A DNA stretch of 64,000 nucleotides, taken from Paractinoplanes abujensis (GTDB taxonomy: Bacteria > Actinomycetota > Actinomycetes > Mycobacteriales > Micromonosporaceae). The stretch's first letter is position 1; each line of letters starts with the position of its first letter. Positions 44,015 through 54,837 of the stretch are shown here, piece after piece. The notes under the pieces were generated by a model. It worked only from the letters and a program-made list of their open reading frames with translations, ran no database searches and had not been told where the DNA came from. The stretch is from assembly GCF_014204895.1 (NCBI RefSeq), contig NZ_JACHMF010000001.1:7440001-7504000 (forward strand). Direction: 5' to 3'. Both the position numbers and the translations under genes were made by a program.

Positions 44015-45472
44015 ATGGCAGTGGCGCAGCTCACCCTCGACCCCGCGTTCCGGATCGCTCCCGTCGATCCCCGGCTGTTCGGCTCGTTCGTCGAACACAT
44101 GGGCCGGTGCGTCTACACCGGAATCTTCGAGCCGGGTCACCCCTCCGCCGACGACGACGGCCTGCGGCAGGACGTGCTGGACCTGGTCCGCGAGCTCGGC
44201 GTCACCACGGTCCGTTACCCCGGCGGCAATTTCGTCTCCAACTACCGCTGGGAGGACGGCGTCGGCCCGCGCGGCGACCGCCCCCGCCGGCTCGACCTGG
44301 CCTGGCGCAGCCTGGAGAGCAACGCCTTCGGGCTCAACGAGTTCATGCGCTGGGCCTCGCTGGCCGGCGTGGAGCCGATGATGGCGGTCAACCTGGGCAC
44401 CCGGGGCATCGAGGCCGCCGCCGAGCTGGTCGAGTACTGCAACCTGGCCGACGGCACGGCCGCCGCCGACCTGCGCCGCAAGCACGGCGTGGCGCAGCCC
44501 CACGACGTACGGATGTGGTGTCTCGGCAACGAGATGGACGGACCGTGGCAGATCGGCAGCCTGACCGCCGAGGAGTACGGCCGCCTGGCCACCCGGGCCG
44601 GCCACGCCATGCGTCGCGTCGACCCGACCATCGAGCTGGTCGCCTGTGGCAGCTCCAACTCGGACATGCCGACCTTCGCGGCGTGGGAGGCGACGGTCCT
44701 CGAGCACGCCTACGACCAGGTCGACTACATCTCGCTGCACACGTACTACGACCCCGAGAAGCACGACGAGGCCAGCTTCCGGGCGTCCGCGGTCGACCTC
44801 GACGGCTTCATCGAGAACGTGATCTCCACTGCCGACCACGTACGGGCCAAGCTGCGCCGGAGCAAGCGGATCAAGCTCTCGCTCGACGAGTGGAACGTCT
44901 GGTACCAGTCGCGGTTCACCGAGCCCGAGGACCGCGACATCGAGGAGATCCCGGCGCTGATCGAGGACGACTACAACGGCACGGACGCCGTGGTCGTGGG
45001 CAACCTGCTGATCAGCATGCTGCGGCACGCCGACCGGCTCACCGTCGGCTGTCAGGCGCAGCTGGTCAACGTGATCGCGCCGATCCGCACCCGGGCCGGC
45101 GGCGAGGCCTGGCGGCAGACGATCTTCCACCCGTTCGCGCACACTGCGCGGCTGGCCCGGGGAACCGTGCTGCGTCCGGCCCTCACCAGCCCGTCGATGA
45201 GCACCGGGCGCTTCGGCGACGTGCCCGCCGTCGACGCCGTGGCCACCCACGACGAGCAGACCGGCCGGCTCAGCGTCTTCGTCGTCAACCGTGGCACCGA
45301 GCCGGTGCCGCTCACCGTCGACCTGCGGGCCTTCCCGCGGCATCGGCTGACCCAGCATCTGGCGCTCACCTCGGACCGGCCCGAGCCGGTCGAGCAGGCG
45401 CCCGCCGAAGAGATCCTCCTACCGCCCGTCTCCTGGCACGTGCTGTGCCTTACTCCCGAGGAGTCACGATGA
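44015..45472 (+). CDS. abfA: Intracellular alpha-L-arabinofuranosidase (GH51)
   Basis: A 485-residue TIM-barrel plus beta-sandwich enzyme without signal peptide, so it acts on imported arabino-oligosaccharides. PRLFGSFVEHMGRCVYTGIF and VRYPGGNFVSNYRWEDGVGP are GH51 blocks. The acid/base Glu is in WCLGNEMDGPW and the nucleophile in LSLDEWNVWYQ. The operators end 12 bp before its ATG, so its leader is very short. The stop overlaps the binding-protein start by ATGA. Confidence 0.95.
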   Translation: MAVAQLTLDPAFRIAPVDPRLFGSFVEHMGRCVYTGIFEPGHPSADDDGLRQDVLDLVRELGVTTVRYPGGNFVSNYRWEDGVGPRGDRPRRLDLAWRSLESNAFGLNEFMRWASLAGVEPMMAVNLGTRGIEAAAELVEYCNLADGTAAADLRRKHGVAQPHDVRMWCLGNEMDGPWQIGSLTAEEYGRLATRAGHAMRRVDPTIELVACGSSNSDMPTFAAWEATVLEHAYDQVDYISLHTYYDPEKHDEASFRASAVDLDGFIENVISTADHVRAKLRRSKRIKLSLDEWNVWYQSRFTEPEDRDIEEIPALIEDDYNGTDAVVVGNLLISMLRHADRLTVGCQAQLVNVIAPIRTRAGGEAWRQTIFHPFAHTARLARGTVLRPALTSPSMSTGRFGDVPAVDAVATHDEQTGRLSVFVVNRGTEPVPLTVDLRAFPRHRLTQHLALTSDRPEPVEQAPAEEILLPPVSWHVLCLTPEESR

Positions 45473-46806
45473 TCGATAAAAACTTCTCCCGCCGGGGCGT
45501 GCTCGGCCTCGGCCTGGGCGCCGGGGGAGCTGTCTTCCTCAGCGCCTGCGGCGACAGCGGCCCCAACGAGAAGGTCACCGGGGGCGGGCAGAACGCCGCA
45601 CCCGCCGCGACCAGCTACACCGGACCGAACGTGGCGCTGGCCTTCTGGAACGGCTTCACCGGTGGCGACGGCCCGTTCATGAAGAAGCTGGTCGACCAGT
45701 TCAACACCGAGCACCCCAACATCAAGGTGTCGATGAACACCTACCAGTGGGCCGACTACTACCAGAAGACGCCGGCCGCCGTGGCCACCGGCAACGGCCC
45801 CGACGTGGGCATCATGCACGTCGACCACGTGTCGACCAACGCCGCCCGCGGCGTCATCCTGCCGCTGGAGGACCTGGCCAAGGCGCTCGACTTCAAGGCC
45901 GAGGACTTCTCGCCGCCGGTCTGGAACGCGGGGGTCTACAACAACACCCGCTACGCGATCCCGCTCGACGTGCACCCGCTCGGCTTCTTCTACAACAAGA
46001 CGGTGATGGAGAAGGGCGGCCTCGACCCCGAGAAGCCCCCGACGACTGACGACGAGTATCAGGCGGCACTGGAGTCGATGAAGGCCAAGGGCATTCAGGG
46101 CGACTGGGTCACCCCGTTCGAGTTCACCGGCAGCATGCAGTTCCAGTCGCTGCTCTGGCAGTTCGGCGGCAACCTCTTCGACGACCAGGCCAGTAAGGCG
46201 CTCTTCGCTGAGGACCCGGGCGTCAAGGCGCTGACCTGGATGACCGACCACATCAAGAACGGCTACAGCCCCAAGAACGTGGCCCAGGACGCCGACATCA
46301 TCGCGCTGCGCAACGGCAAGAACGCCTTCAACTGGAACGGCATCTGGACTATCAACACGCTCAAGGAGGACAAGAACCTCGAGTGGGGCGTGGCGCCGCT
46401 GCCGCAGATCGGGTCGCAGAAGGCGGCCTGGGCCGGCTCGCACCAGTTCGTGCAGTTCAAGCAGAAGGCAAAGGACGACAACAAGCTGGCCGCGGGCAAG
46501 GTCTTCATCAACTGGATCAGTCAGCACTCGATCGAGTGGGCCCGTGGCGGCCAGGTGCCGGCCCGCGCCGAGATCCGCAACGGCGCCGAGTTCAAGGCCC
46601 TGCCCGAGCAGTCGGCGATCGGTACGCAGATCGACTACCTGCACTTCCTGCCGCCCAAGCCCGGCATCGCCGACGTGATGGCCACCATGGTCACGGCGAT
46701 CAACGAGGCAGTTCTCGGACGCAAGGAGCCGGCCAAGGCGCTCTCCGACGGCGCCGCCAAGGCCAACCAGCTCCTGGAGCAGAACGCCAAGAAGTATGGC
46801 AGCTGA
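45469..46806 (+). CDS. Sugar ABC transporter substrate-binding lipoprotein
   Basis: A 445-residue lipoprotein. The N-terminal SRRGVLGLGLGAGGAVFLSAC has a twin-arginine-like pair (R8-R9) and lipobox LSAC with acylated Cys27. The mature part is a cluster B-type carbohydrate-binding protein (NVALAFWNGFTGGDGPFMKK, GPDVGIMHVDHV). Context predicts arabinose or arabino-oligosaccharides as ligand. Overlaps GH51 and the first permease gene (11 bp). Confidence 0.93.
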   Translation: MIDKNFSRRGVLGLGLGAGGAVFLSACGDSGPNEKVTGGGQNAAPAATSYTGPNVALAFWNGFTGGDGPFMKKLVDQFNTEHPNIKVSMNTYQWADYYQKTPAAVATGNGPDVGIMHVDHVSTNAARGVILPLEDLAKALDFKAEDFSPPVWNAGVYNNTRYAIPLDVHPLGFFYNKTVMEKGGLDPEKPPTTDDEYQAALESMKAKGIQGDWVTPFEFTGSMQFQSLLWQFGGNLFDDQASKALFAEDPGVKALTWMTDHIKNGYSPKNVAQDADIIALRNGKNAFNWNGIWTINTLKEDKNLEWGVAPLPQIGSQKAAWAGSHQFVQFKQKAKDDNKLAAGKVFINWISQHSIEWARGGQVPARAEIRNGAEFKALPEQSAIGTQIDYLHFLPPKPGIADVMATMVTAINEAVLGRKEPAKALSDGAAKANQLLEQNAKKYGS

Positions 46807-47749
46807 GACGGCACTCACCCGTACGCCGCCGGCGCAGGCTGACGAGGCCCACGCCGGCGGCCGGGTGCGGCGTAACGGACCACTGACGCCGTACCTGTTC
46901 CTGCTGCCGTACTTCGTCGTCTTCGCGACCTTCGTGCTCGCGCCGGCGGTGTACGGCCTGTGGATCAGCCTGCACGACTGGGACTACCTGCTGCCCGGCA
47001 AGCCGTTCGTGGGGCTGGACAACTACCAGGCGCTGTTCGACTCCAGCTCGGCGGTCTACAGCTTCTTCTGGGAGAGCATGTCGGCGACCGGCATCTTCAC
47101 GCTCCTCAGCGTGCCGCTCCTGCTCGTCGTCCCGCTGATGCTGGCGTTGCTGCTCAACCGCAAGTTCAAGGGCCGCACGATCTTCCGGGCCATCTACTTC
47201 GCCCCGTACGTGCTCGGGGTGGCAGTGATCGGCGTGCTCTGGCGGTTCCTGCTCGACCCCAACCTGGGCGTGGTCAACGCGATCCTGGGCGCGGTCGGGC
47301 TGCCGGGGGACACGCCGTGGACCACCGCGCTGCCGTGGGGCTGGGTGACGCTCGTCGGCGTGACCGTGTGGTGGACGCTCGGCTTCAACGCGGTCATCTA
47401 CCTGGCCGGGCTGCAGGACATCCCGCGTGAGCTGTACGAGGCGGCGCGGATCGACGGCGGCGGCAAGTGGGCCGAGTTCCGGCATGTGACACTGCCCGGC
47501 CTGCGCCCGGTGCTGCTGTTCGTCACGGTCAACACGATCCTGGTGTCGGCCAACATGTTCGGCCAGTCCTATCTGATCACGCAGGGCGCGCCGGGCACCG
47601 AGACCCGTACGGCGATCATGTACATCGCCCAGGTCGGCCTGAGCGACTACAAGATGGGCAGTGCCGCCGCCATGAGTTACCTGCTCACCGCGGCCCTGTT
47701 GCTGATCAGCCTGCTCGTCTTCCGACTGTTCCGGGAGAAGGACTCATGA
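46796..47749 (+). CDS. Sugar ABC transporter permease (MalF/UgpA type)
   Basis: A 317-residue inner-membrane permease with six helices and the EAA loop ELYEAARIDGGGKWAEFRHV. The ATG lies inside the preceding gene. The stop overlaps the next permease start by ATGA. Confidence 0.94.
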   Translation: MAAETALTRTPPAQADEAHAGGRVRRNGPLTPYLFLLPYFVVFATFVLAPAVYGLWISLHDWDYLLPGKPFVGLDNYQALFDSSSAVYSFFWESMSATGIFTLLSVPLLLVVPLMLALLLNRKFKGRTIFRAIYFAPYVLGVAVIGVLWRFLLDPNLGVVNAILGAVGLPGDTPWTTALPWGWVTLVGVTVWWTLGFNAVIYLAGLQDIPRELYEAARIDGGGKWAEFRHVTLPGLRPVLLFVTVNTILVSANMFGQSYLITQGAPGTETRTAIMYIAQVGLSDYKMGSAAAMSYLLTAALLLISLLVFRLFREKDS

Positions 47750-48570
47750 GGCGCGCGAAGCCGATCGCTTGGTACACCGTCCTGATCGGGCTCAGTCTGA
47801 TCTTTGTCGCGCCCCTGGTGTGGATGCTGCTGACCACGTTCAAGTCGCCCGGCGAGGCGACCCGGGTGCCGCCCACGGTGTTCCCGGAGGAGCCGACCAC
47901 CGGCGCCTTCGACACGCTGCTGGGCAATTCGCAGACGCCGGTGCTGCGCTGGTTCCTCAACAGCGTGCTGGCCGCCACCGGCCAGGCCGTGCTCGTGCTG
48001 ACGATCGCCTCGATGGCCGCGTACGCGCTGGCCCGGCTCGACTTCCGGGGCAAGCGGCTGATCTTCGGAATGATCATCGGAACGCTGTTCATCCCGAGCT
48101 TCGTGCTGATCATCCCGAACTTCCTCATCGTCGACCGGTTCGGCATGCTCGACACGCTGTGGGCCCTGATCATCCCGGGGGCGGCGGGCGCGTTCGGCGT
48201 CTTCTTCCTGCGGCAGTTCTTCCTCAGCCTGCCCCGCGAGCTGGAGGAGGCGGCCGTGCTCGAGGGGGCCAACTCCTGGCAGATCTTCACCCGGGTCGTG
48301 CTCCCACTGTCCAAGCCCGCCCTGGCCACGCTGGCCGTGATCAGCTTCCTGACCAACTGGAACGACTTCATCTGGCCGATCTATGTGCTGTTCAGCCCCG
48401 AGCAGTTCACGCTGCCGCCCGGCTTGGCCATCCTGCAGGGCGCCTACACGATCAACTATCCCGTGATCATGGCCGGCGCGCTGGTCGCCAGCGTCCCGGT
48501 GCTGCTGCTGTTCGTGGTGGCGCAGCGCTACGTGATCGAGGGAGTCTCCCGTTCCGGCCTGAAAGGATGA
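47746..48570 (+). CDS. Sugar ABC transporter permease (MalG/UgpE type)
   Basis: A 274-residue permease with six helices and the EAA loop ELEEAAVLEGANSWQIFTRV, paired with the preceding subunit. No ATPase gene follows; the importer must borrow one, such as the shared MsiK/MsmK ATPase known for actinobacterial sugar importers. Overlaps its neighbour by ATGA. Confidence 0.94.
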   Translation: MRRAKPIAWYTVLIGLSLIFVAPLVWMLLTTFKSPGEATRVPPTVFPEEPTTGAFDTLLGNSQTPVLRWFLNSVLAATGQAVLVLTIASMAAYALARLDFRGKRLIFGMIIGTLFIPSFVLIIPNFLIVDRFGMLDTLWALIIPGAAGAFGVFFLRQFFLSLPRELEEAAVLEGANSWQIFTRVVLPLSKPALATLAVISFLTNWNDFIWPIYVLFSPEQFTLPPGLAILQGAYTINYPVIMAGALVASVPVLLLFVVAQRYVIEGVSRSGLKG

Positions 48571-48572
48571 TC

Positions 48573-50240
48573 ATGCGACGCCTGACGGCCGCGCTCGCCG
48601 CGGTGATCACGCTGCTGGCTCTGACCGCCGGCGCCCGCCTCCCCGTCCCCGCCTCGGCGTCGTTCGCGGACACCTTCGCCGACCCGGTGATCGTCCGCGG
48701 CGACGACGGGTTCTACTACGCCTACGGCACGACCGACCCGCTGCGCGAGGGCGAGAAGGTCGCGCACCGCATCCCGATCGCGCGCTCGGCCGACCTCAAG
48801 AGCTGGAAGTACGTGGGTGACGCCTTCGGTGACCTGCCTCCGTACGCCGCGGCCAACGCCTCGCTGTGGGCGCCCGACGTCCGCAAGATCGGCAACCGGT
48901 GGGTGCTCTACGCGACCGTGACCGAGACGACCACCGCGGCCGGCGCCTCGGCGATCGGGGTGGCGACCGCGCCCCAGCCGACCGGACCGTGGACCTGGGC
49001 CCCGCAACCGGCCGTACCCCCACGAGCCGCCCCCGACGGGGGTTGGTGGTGGACGTTCGACCCGGCCCAGCTGACCACCCCGAACGGCCAGAAGTACCTG
49101 TACTACGGCAGCTACTTCGGTGGCATCTGGGTCAGCGAGCTCACCGCGGACGGCCTGCGGATCACGGGCACCCCGACGCGCGTGGCGATCGACAACAAGT
49201 TCGAGGGCGCGTACGTCGTACGCCGGGACGGCTTCTACTACCTGTTCGCGTCGTCGGCCAACTGCTGCGCCGGTCCGACCACCGGATACTCCGTGTCGGT
49301 GGGGCGGTCGCGAAGCCCGCTGGGCCCGTTCACCGACCGCGACGGCCTGCGGCTCGACGTCTCACGGGCGGGCGGCACCCCGGTGATCGCGCCCAACGGC
49401 AACCGCTGGGTCGGCACCGGCCACAACGGACTGATCACCGATCGGCGCGGCCAGGACTGGCTCGTCTACCACGCGATCGACCGCAACGACCCCTACCTGG
49501 ACGAGCCGTACGGCATCAACGAGCGTCCGATGCTGATCGACCGGCTGGACTGGATCGGCGGCTGGCCCACGGTCAACCGCGGAGCATGGGCCGCCGACAA
49601 GCGCGACACCCCGCCGGCCTCCACGCCCAGCCCGGGCAAGCTCCTCGTGTCGGACAATTTCGACAACCTGAGCACGGCGTGGGACTTCGTCCGGCCCGAT
49701 CCGGCCGCGACCGTCAGCGGGGGACAGCTGCGCTGGCCCGTGCAGGGCGCCGACCTGACCGGCACCTCCAACAACGCGGGCGTGCTGCTGCGTACGCCCC
49801 CGAACGGCCGGTGGATCGCCGAGACGAAGCTGACGTTGCCGCTGGGCGAGGACGTGGTGCGCAACTATCAGCAGGCCGGGCTCATCGCCTACGCGAACGA
49901 CGACCTCTTCGCGCGCCTGAGTGCCGTGGCCATCTGGAACACGCGGCAGGTGGAGTTCGGCAAGGAGATGCCGTACGCGGGGAACCTGTCGTACGGCGGC
50001 ACTATCGTGGGCGCACCGGGAGAGACGGTGACATGGTTGCGGCTGGCCCATCGGGTCGATCCGGCCAACGGCGAGCACGAGTACCGGGCGGGGATCAGCC
50101 GCGACGGCAAGCGCTGGACGTGGGGTGGAGTGTGGACGCTGCCCGCTGACAGTTCGCCCCGGATCGGCCTGGTCGCGCACGGCGGCGCGGAGCCGGCGGT
50201 CACCGCGTCGTTCGACTATCTGCGGTTCTACAAGTGGTGA
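48573..50240 (+). CDS. Secreted GH43 arabinanase/arabinofuranosidase
   Basis: A 555-residue exported enzyme. ATG 48573 (AAAGG six bases before) is chosen over ATG 48567. The signal peptide ends near PASA. The five-bladed GH43 domain (about 30-330) keeps all three acids: Asp in FADPVIV, Asp in WTFDPAQLT, Glu in KFEGAYVV. After a Pro/Ser linker a second beta-sandwich (about 350-555, SDNFDNLSTAWDFVRPD) resembles the C-terminal or DUF1349-like domain often joined to GH43. It should release arabino-sugars outside the cell. Confidence 0.92.
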   Translation: MRRLTAALAAVITLLALTAGARLPVPASASFADTFADPVIVRGDDGFYYAYGTTDPLREGEKVAHRIPIARSADLKSWKYVGDAFGDLPPYAAANASLWAPDVRKIGNRWVLYATVTETTTAAGASAIGVATAPQPTGPWTWAPQPAVPPRAAPDGGWWWTFDPAQLTTPNGQKYLYYGSYFGGIWVSELTADGLRITGTPTRVAIDNKFEGAYVVRRDGFYYLFASSANCCAGPTTGYSVSVGRSRSPLGPFTDRDGLRLDVSRAGGTPVIAPNGNRWVGTGHNGLITDRRGQDWLVYHAIDRNDPYLDEPYGINERPMLIDRLDWIGGWPTVNRGAWAADKRDTPPASTPSPGKLLVSDNFDNLSTAWDFVRPDPAATVSGGQLRWPVQGADLTGTSNNAGVLLRTPPNGRWIAETKLTLPLGEDVVRNYQQAGLIAYANDDLFARLSAVAIWNTRQVEFGKEMPYAGNLSYGGTIVGAPGETVTWLRLAHRVDPANGEHEYRAGISRDGKRWTWGGVWTLPADSSPRIGLVAHGGAEPAVTASFDYLRFYKW

Positions 50241-51301
50241 GGTGGGGGCGGACGGCGAGGCGGGCGCGGGCGGCGGGGCCGGCACGGGCGGTGCTGGTCG
50301 CGGCGTTGCTCGTCGGCGGCTGCTCGGCCGGCAATTCGCCGGCCACCCCCGCCGCTGACAAATCGGAAACGTCGGATGAGGGGCAGGGAGTGAGCTTCAC
50401 CAATCCCGTCTATACGGATAATTTCCCTGATCCGGGGGCGATGCGGGTCGGCGAGACCTGGTACGCGTACGGGACCAATGGCCCCACCGGCAATGTGCCC
50501 GTCCTGACCTCGCCCGACCTCGTGAACTGGAAGCCCGCCGGGGACGCGCTGCCGCAGGTCGGCAAGTGGGCCACGGCCGGCAACACGTGGGCGCCCGAGG
50601 TGATCGAAGGGCCGGGCGGCACTTATCTGCTCTATTACACAGCCCGCTCGACGAAGACGAACGTGCAGTGCATCGGTGTCGCCACGGCCGACCAGCCGGG
50701 CGGGCCGTTCGTCGACGAGAGCGAAGAGCCGCTGGTCTGCCAGGCCGACGAGGGTGGCTCGATCGACGCCAGCCCGTTCACCGGCGACAACGGTGACCGC
50801 TGGCTCTACTGGAAGAACGACGGCAACGCGATCGGGCAGCCCACCTACCTCTACGGCGCCCGGCTCAGCGAGGACGGCCGCACGATCAGCGGCGAGTCCA
50901 AGCAGCTGCTGGTCAACGACGCCGGGTGGGAGGCGCACGTCATCGAGGCGCCGCAGATGGTGCGGCACGACGGCCGGCTCTATCTGTTCTACTCGGCCAA
51001 CGCGTTCGACAAGGAGGAGTACGCCCTGGGCTACGCCACCTGCGAGGGTCCGCTCGGCCCGTGCGTCAAAGCGGCGGAGAACCCGATCCTGCACACCTCA
51101 CCGGCCGCGGCCGGGCCCGGTCACGGCTTTCTGGTGACCACACCGGCCGGCGAGTCGTGGCTGCTCTATCACGCGTGGCCGCCCAGCGCGGTCGGCAGCG
51201 TCGCACCCGGCCGGCAGCTCTGGCTCGACCGGGTGGACTGGGTCGACGGCCGTCCCGTGGTGAAGGGCCCGACGGTGGAGGAGCAGCCGGCCCCGAACTA
51301 G
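50234..51301 (+). CDS. GH43 lipoprotein
   Basis: A 355-residue lipoprotein (lipobox LVGGC, Cys30) with a GH43 five-bladed propeller. The catalytic acids are in NFPDPGAM, GSIDASPF and EAHVIEAPQMV. It differs from its neighbour by being membrane-tethered and lacking the second domain, so it probably trims oligosaccharides near the importer. GTG 50234 overlaps the preceding stop; GTG 50237 is the alternative. It ends convergent to and overlapping a small minus-strand gene. Confidence 0.92.
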   Translation: MVRWGRTARRARAAGPARAVLVAALLVGGCSAGNSPATPAADKSETSDEGQGVSFTNPVYTDNFPDPGAMRVGETWYAYGTNGPTGNVPVLTSPDLVNWKPAGDALPQVGKWATAGNTWAPEVIEGPGGTYLLYYTARSTKTNVQCIGVATADQPGGPFVDESEEPLVCQADEGGSIDASPFTGDNGDRWLYWKNDGNAIGQPTYLYGARLSEDGRTISGESKQLLVNDAGWEAHVIEAPQMVRHDGRLYLFYSANAFDKEEYALGYATCEGPLGPCVKAAENPILHTSPAAAGPGHGFLVTTPAGESWLLYHAWPPSAVGSVAPGRQLWLDRVDWVDGRPVVKGPTVEEQPAPN

Positions 51302-51513
51302 GACTTCTCGTCGCGCTCGGTGGCCTCCTCGATGGCCCCGGTGATCGCGCCGGTGAGGTCGCCCGCGGGCACGGCGATGTCCTCGCCGAGGCCTTCCCCG
51401 GTGCCTCGCTCGGGCTCGGGCGCGGTGGCCCCGCCGGCGAAACCGAACTCGTTGGGCTCGTCGTGCTCTTTGTCCTGCTCGTTGCGCTGTTCGTTGCCCT
51501 GCGAAGTGGTCAT
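51298..51513 (-). CDS. Small acidic protein of unknown function
   Basis: A 71-residue acidic, hydrophilic protein (MTTSQGNEQRNEQDKEHDEP at the start; LTGAITGAIEEATERDEKS at the end) with no membrane segment. ATG 51513. It overlaps the convergent GH43 stop by 3 bp and lies 30 bp before the galK end. It is not recognised; length and lack of a family make it uncertain. Confidence 0.55.
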   Translation of the reverse strand: MTTSQGNEQRNEQDKEHDEPNEFGFAGGATAPEPERGTGEGLGEDIAVPAGDLTGAITGAIEEATERDEKS

Positions 51514-51543
51514 GCCCCACCGGTTACCCGGTGGGGCGGCGAC

Positions 51544-52674
51544 CTAAAGCTTCGTGGCGCCCGGCCCCGCGGTGACGGTCCACGCGGTCGGGGGTGTGAA
51601 ACCCGCTTCCGCGTACGCCTGCTCGACCGCACCGGTCACGACGTCCGCCTTGTCCGCGTCGATCAGGGCCAGCACGCAGCCGCCGAAGCCACCCCCGGTC
51701 ATCCGCGCGCCGTACGCCCCCACCTCCAGAGCGGTGTCGACGGCGAGGTCGACCTGGGCCACGGTGATCTCGAAGTCGTCGCGCATCGAGGCGTGCGAGG
51801 CGGTCAGCAGCGGCCCGATCTCGCGCACCTGCCCGGCCTTGAGCAGCTGCACCGTCTCGAGCACGCGGTCGTCCTCGGTGACGATGTGGCGCACGCGGCG
51901 GCGCATGACCTCGTCGTCCAGGCGGGCCAGGGCGTCGTCGAGCTCGGCGCCGGTGATGTCGCGCAGCGCGGGCACGCCCAGGATGCGCGCGGCCTCCTCG
52001 CACGACTTGCGGCGGGCGCCGTACTCCCCGTCGACGTGCTGGTGCGGGGCGTTGCTGTTGATCACCAGGATGGCCAGGCCCTCGGCGGCCAGGTCGAACG
52101 GGATGTGCTCGACCTCGTAGGACCGGCAGTCGAGGAACAGCGCGTGGCCCTCACGGCACCGGATCGACGCGGACTGGTCGAGGATGCCGGTGGGCGCGCC
52201 GACGTAGACGTTCTCGGCCCGCTGGGCGATCGCCGGTCGCTGCTCGAGCGGCACGTCGAGCCCGCCCAGGTCGACCAGCGCGGTCAGTACCGACGACTCG
52301 AGCGCGGCCGACGACGACAGACCCGAGCCCAGCGGCACGTCGGAGTCGACGGCGATGCGTGCGCCGGGCACGTCGTGACCCGCCTCCCGGAGGGCCCAGA
52401 CGACCCCGGCGACGTACGCCGCCCAGCCGGTCACCTCGCCCGGCTCGGTGCGGCCGAAGCTGACCGCCTCGTCCTGCGACGTCGAACACACGGTCCACTC
52501 GCCGGCCGGGGCCGGGCCGACCGCGGCCACGGTGCGCTGCGGCAGCGCGAAGGGCAGCACGAAGCCGTCGTTGTAGTCGGTGTGCTCGCCGATCAGGTTG
52601 ACCCGGCCGGGGGCGGCCCACAGCCCGCTGGGCTCGGCGCCGTACTCCTTGCGGAACGCGTCCTGGGCGTTCAT
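51544..52674 (-). CDS. galK: Galactokinase
   Basis: A 376-residue GHMP kinase phosphorylating galactose at C1. GRVNLIGEHTDYNDGFVLP is the galactokinase signature, PLGSGLSSSAALESSVLTAL the ATP loop, GARMTGGGFGGC the third motif. Its ATG overlaps the galE stop (ATGA), so it is second in a galE-galK operon. galT is not adjacent. Confidence 0.95.
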   Translation of the reverse strand: MNAQDAFRKEYGAEPSGLWAAPGRVNLIGEHTDYNDGFVLPFALPQRTVAAVGPAPAGEWTVCSTSQDEAVSFGRTEPGEVTGWAAYVAGVVWALREAGHDVPGARIAVDSDVPLGSGLSSSAALESSVLTALVDLGGLDVPLEQRPAIAQRAENVYVGAPTGILDQSASIRCREGHALFLDCRSYEVEHIPFDLAAEGLAILVINSNAPHQHVDGEYGARRKSCEEAARILGVPALRDITGAELDDALARLDDEVMRRRVRHIVTEDDRVLETVQLLKAGQVREIGPLLTASHASMRDDFEITVAQVDLAVDTALEVGAYGARMTGGGFGGCVLALIDADKADVVTGAVEQAYAEAGFTPPTAWTVTAGPGATKL

Positions 52675-53645
52675 GCGACGTGCGAGCGGTAGAAGGACCA
52701 GGCGTCGCCGATCATGGCCTGCAGTGTGTTCTTCTCGGGCACCCAGCCCAGCTCCTCGCGAGCCCGGGCCGACGACGCGACCAGCGTGGCCGGGTCGCCC
52801 TCACGGCGCGGCGCGATCTCGACCGGCAGGTCGACCCCGGTGACCTCGCGGGCCACCTCGACGACCTGCTTGTTGGAGAAGCCGTTGCCGTTGCCCAGGT
52901 TGTAGATGCGGTGCTCGCCTGCCGTGGCCGCGTCGAGCGCGAGCAGGTGGGCGCGGGCCAGGTCCTGCACGTGGATGTAGTCACGCACGCAGGTGCCGTC
53001 GACCGTGGGGTAGTCGTCGCCGAAGATCTGCAGCTTCTCGCGCTTGCCCGCGGCCACCTGCAGGGTGATCGGGATGAGGTGGGTCTCGGGGTCGTGCCGC
53101 TCGCCGATCTCGTGCCCGTCGGCGATGTAGGCTCCCGCGACGTTGAAGTAGCGCAGCGAGACGGCGGCCAGCTGATGTGCGAACGCCTCGGAGGTGAGCG
53201 CGTGGTCGAAGGTCAGCTTGGTCGCCCCGTACGTGTTGGTGGGGGCCTTGACCGCGGCCTCGGTGATCGGCAGCTCGACCGGGTTGCCGTAGACGGCGGC
53301 GGTGGAGGAGAAGATGAACCGCGGAACCCCGGCCGCGCGCACCGCGTCGAGCAGGGCGAGCGACTTCACCACGTTGTCGTGCCAGTACTTCTCGGGCTTG
53401 GCCATCGACTCGCCGGCCGCGATCAGCCCGGCGAAGTGCAGCACCGCGTCGAACCCGGAGCCAGGGGTGAGCACCTGGGCGGCGTCGGCGATGTCGGCCT
53501 CGACGAAGGTGGCTTCGGGCGCCACCGCGGCCCGGAAACCGGTGACCAGGTTGTCGAGGACGGTGACCTCGTGGCCGGCGTCCAGCAGCAGTCGGCTGGT
53601 GACGCTGCCGACGTAGCCGGCGCCCCCGGTGACGAGCAGTTTCAC
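52671..53645 (-). CDS. galE: UDP-glucose 4-epimerase
   Basis: A 324-residue SDR epimerase. The start is GTG 53645 (KLLVTGGAGYVGSVTSRLLL, AAGGGG upstream); the longer frame from 53720 is unsupported. NAD loop GGAGYVG, catalytic STAAVYGNP and Tyr-x3-Lys in NTYGATKL, CVRDYIHVQDLARAH. It interconverts UDP-galactose and UDP-glucose, and with galU can supply sugar nucleotides for polysaccharides. Confidence 0.95.
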   Translation of the reverse strand: MKLLVTGGAGYVGSVTSRLLLDAGHEVTVLDNLVTGFRAAVAPEATFVEADIADAAQVLTPGSGFDAVLHFAGLIAAGESMAKPEKYWHDNVVKSLALLDAVRAAGVPRFIFSSTAAVYGNPVELPITEAAVKAPTNTYGATKLTFDHALTSEAFAHQLAAVSLRYFNVAGAYIADGHEIGERHDPETHLIPITLQVAAGKREKLQIFGDDYPTVDGTCVRDYIHVQDLARAHLLALDAATAGEHRIYNLGNGNGFSNKQVVEVAREVTGVDLPVEIAPRREGDPATLVASSARAREELGWVPEKNTLQAMIGDAWSFYRSHVA

Positions 53646-53707
53646 GGCGCGGTACCCCTTCGCAGAGTGGTCCTCCGGCAAGCGTAGGCAGTCGCCGGAC
53701 TTCTTGA

Positions 53708-54832
<1,125 letters not shown>

Positions 54833-54837
54833 CCGCC

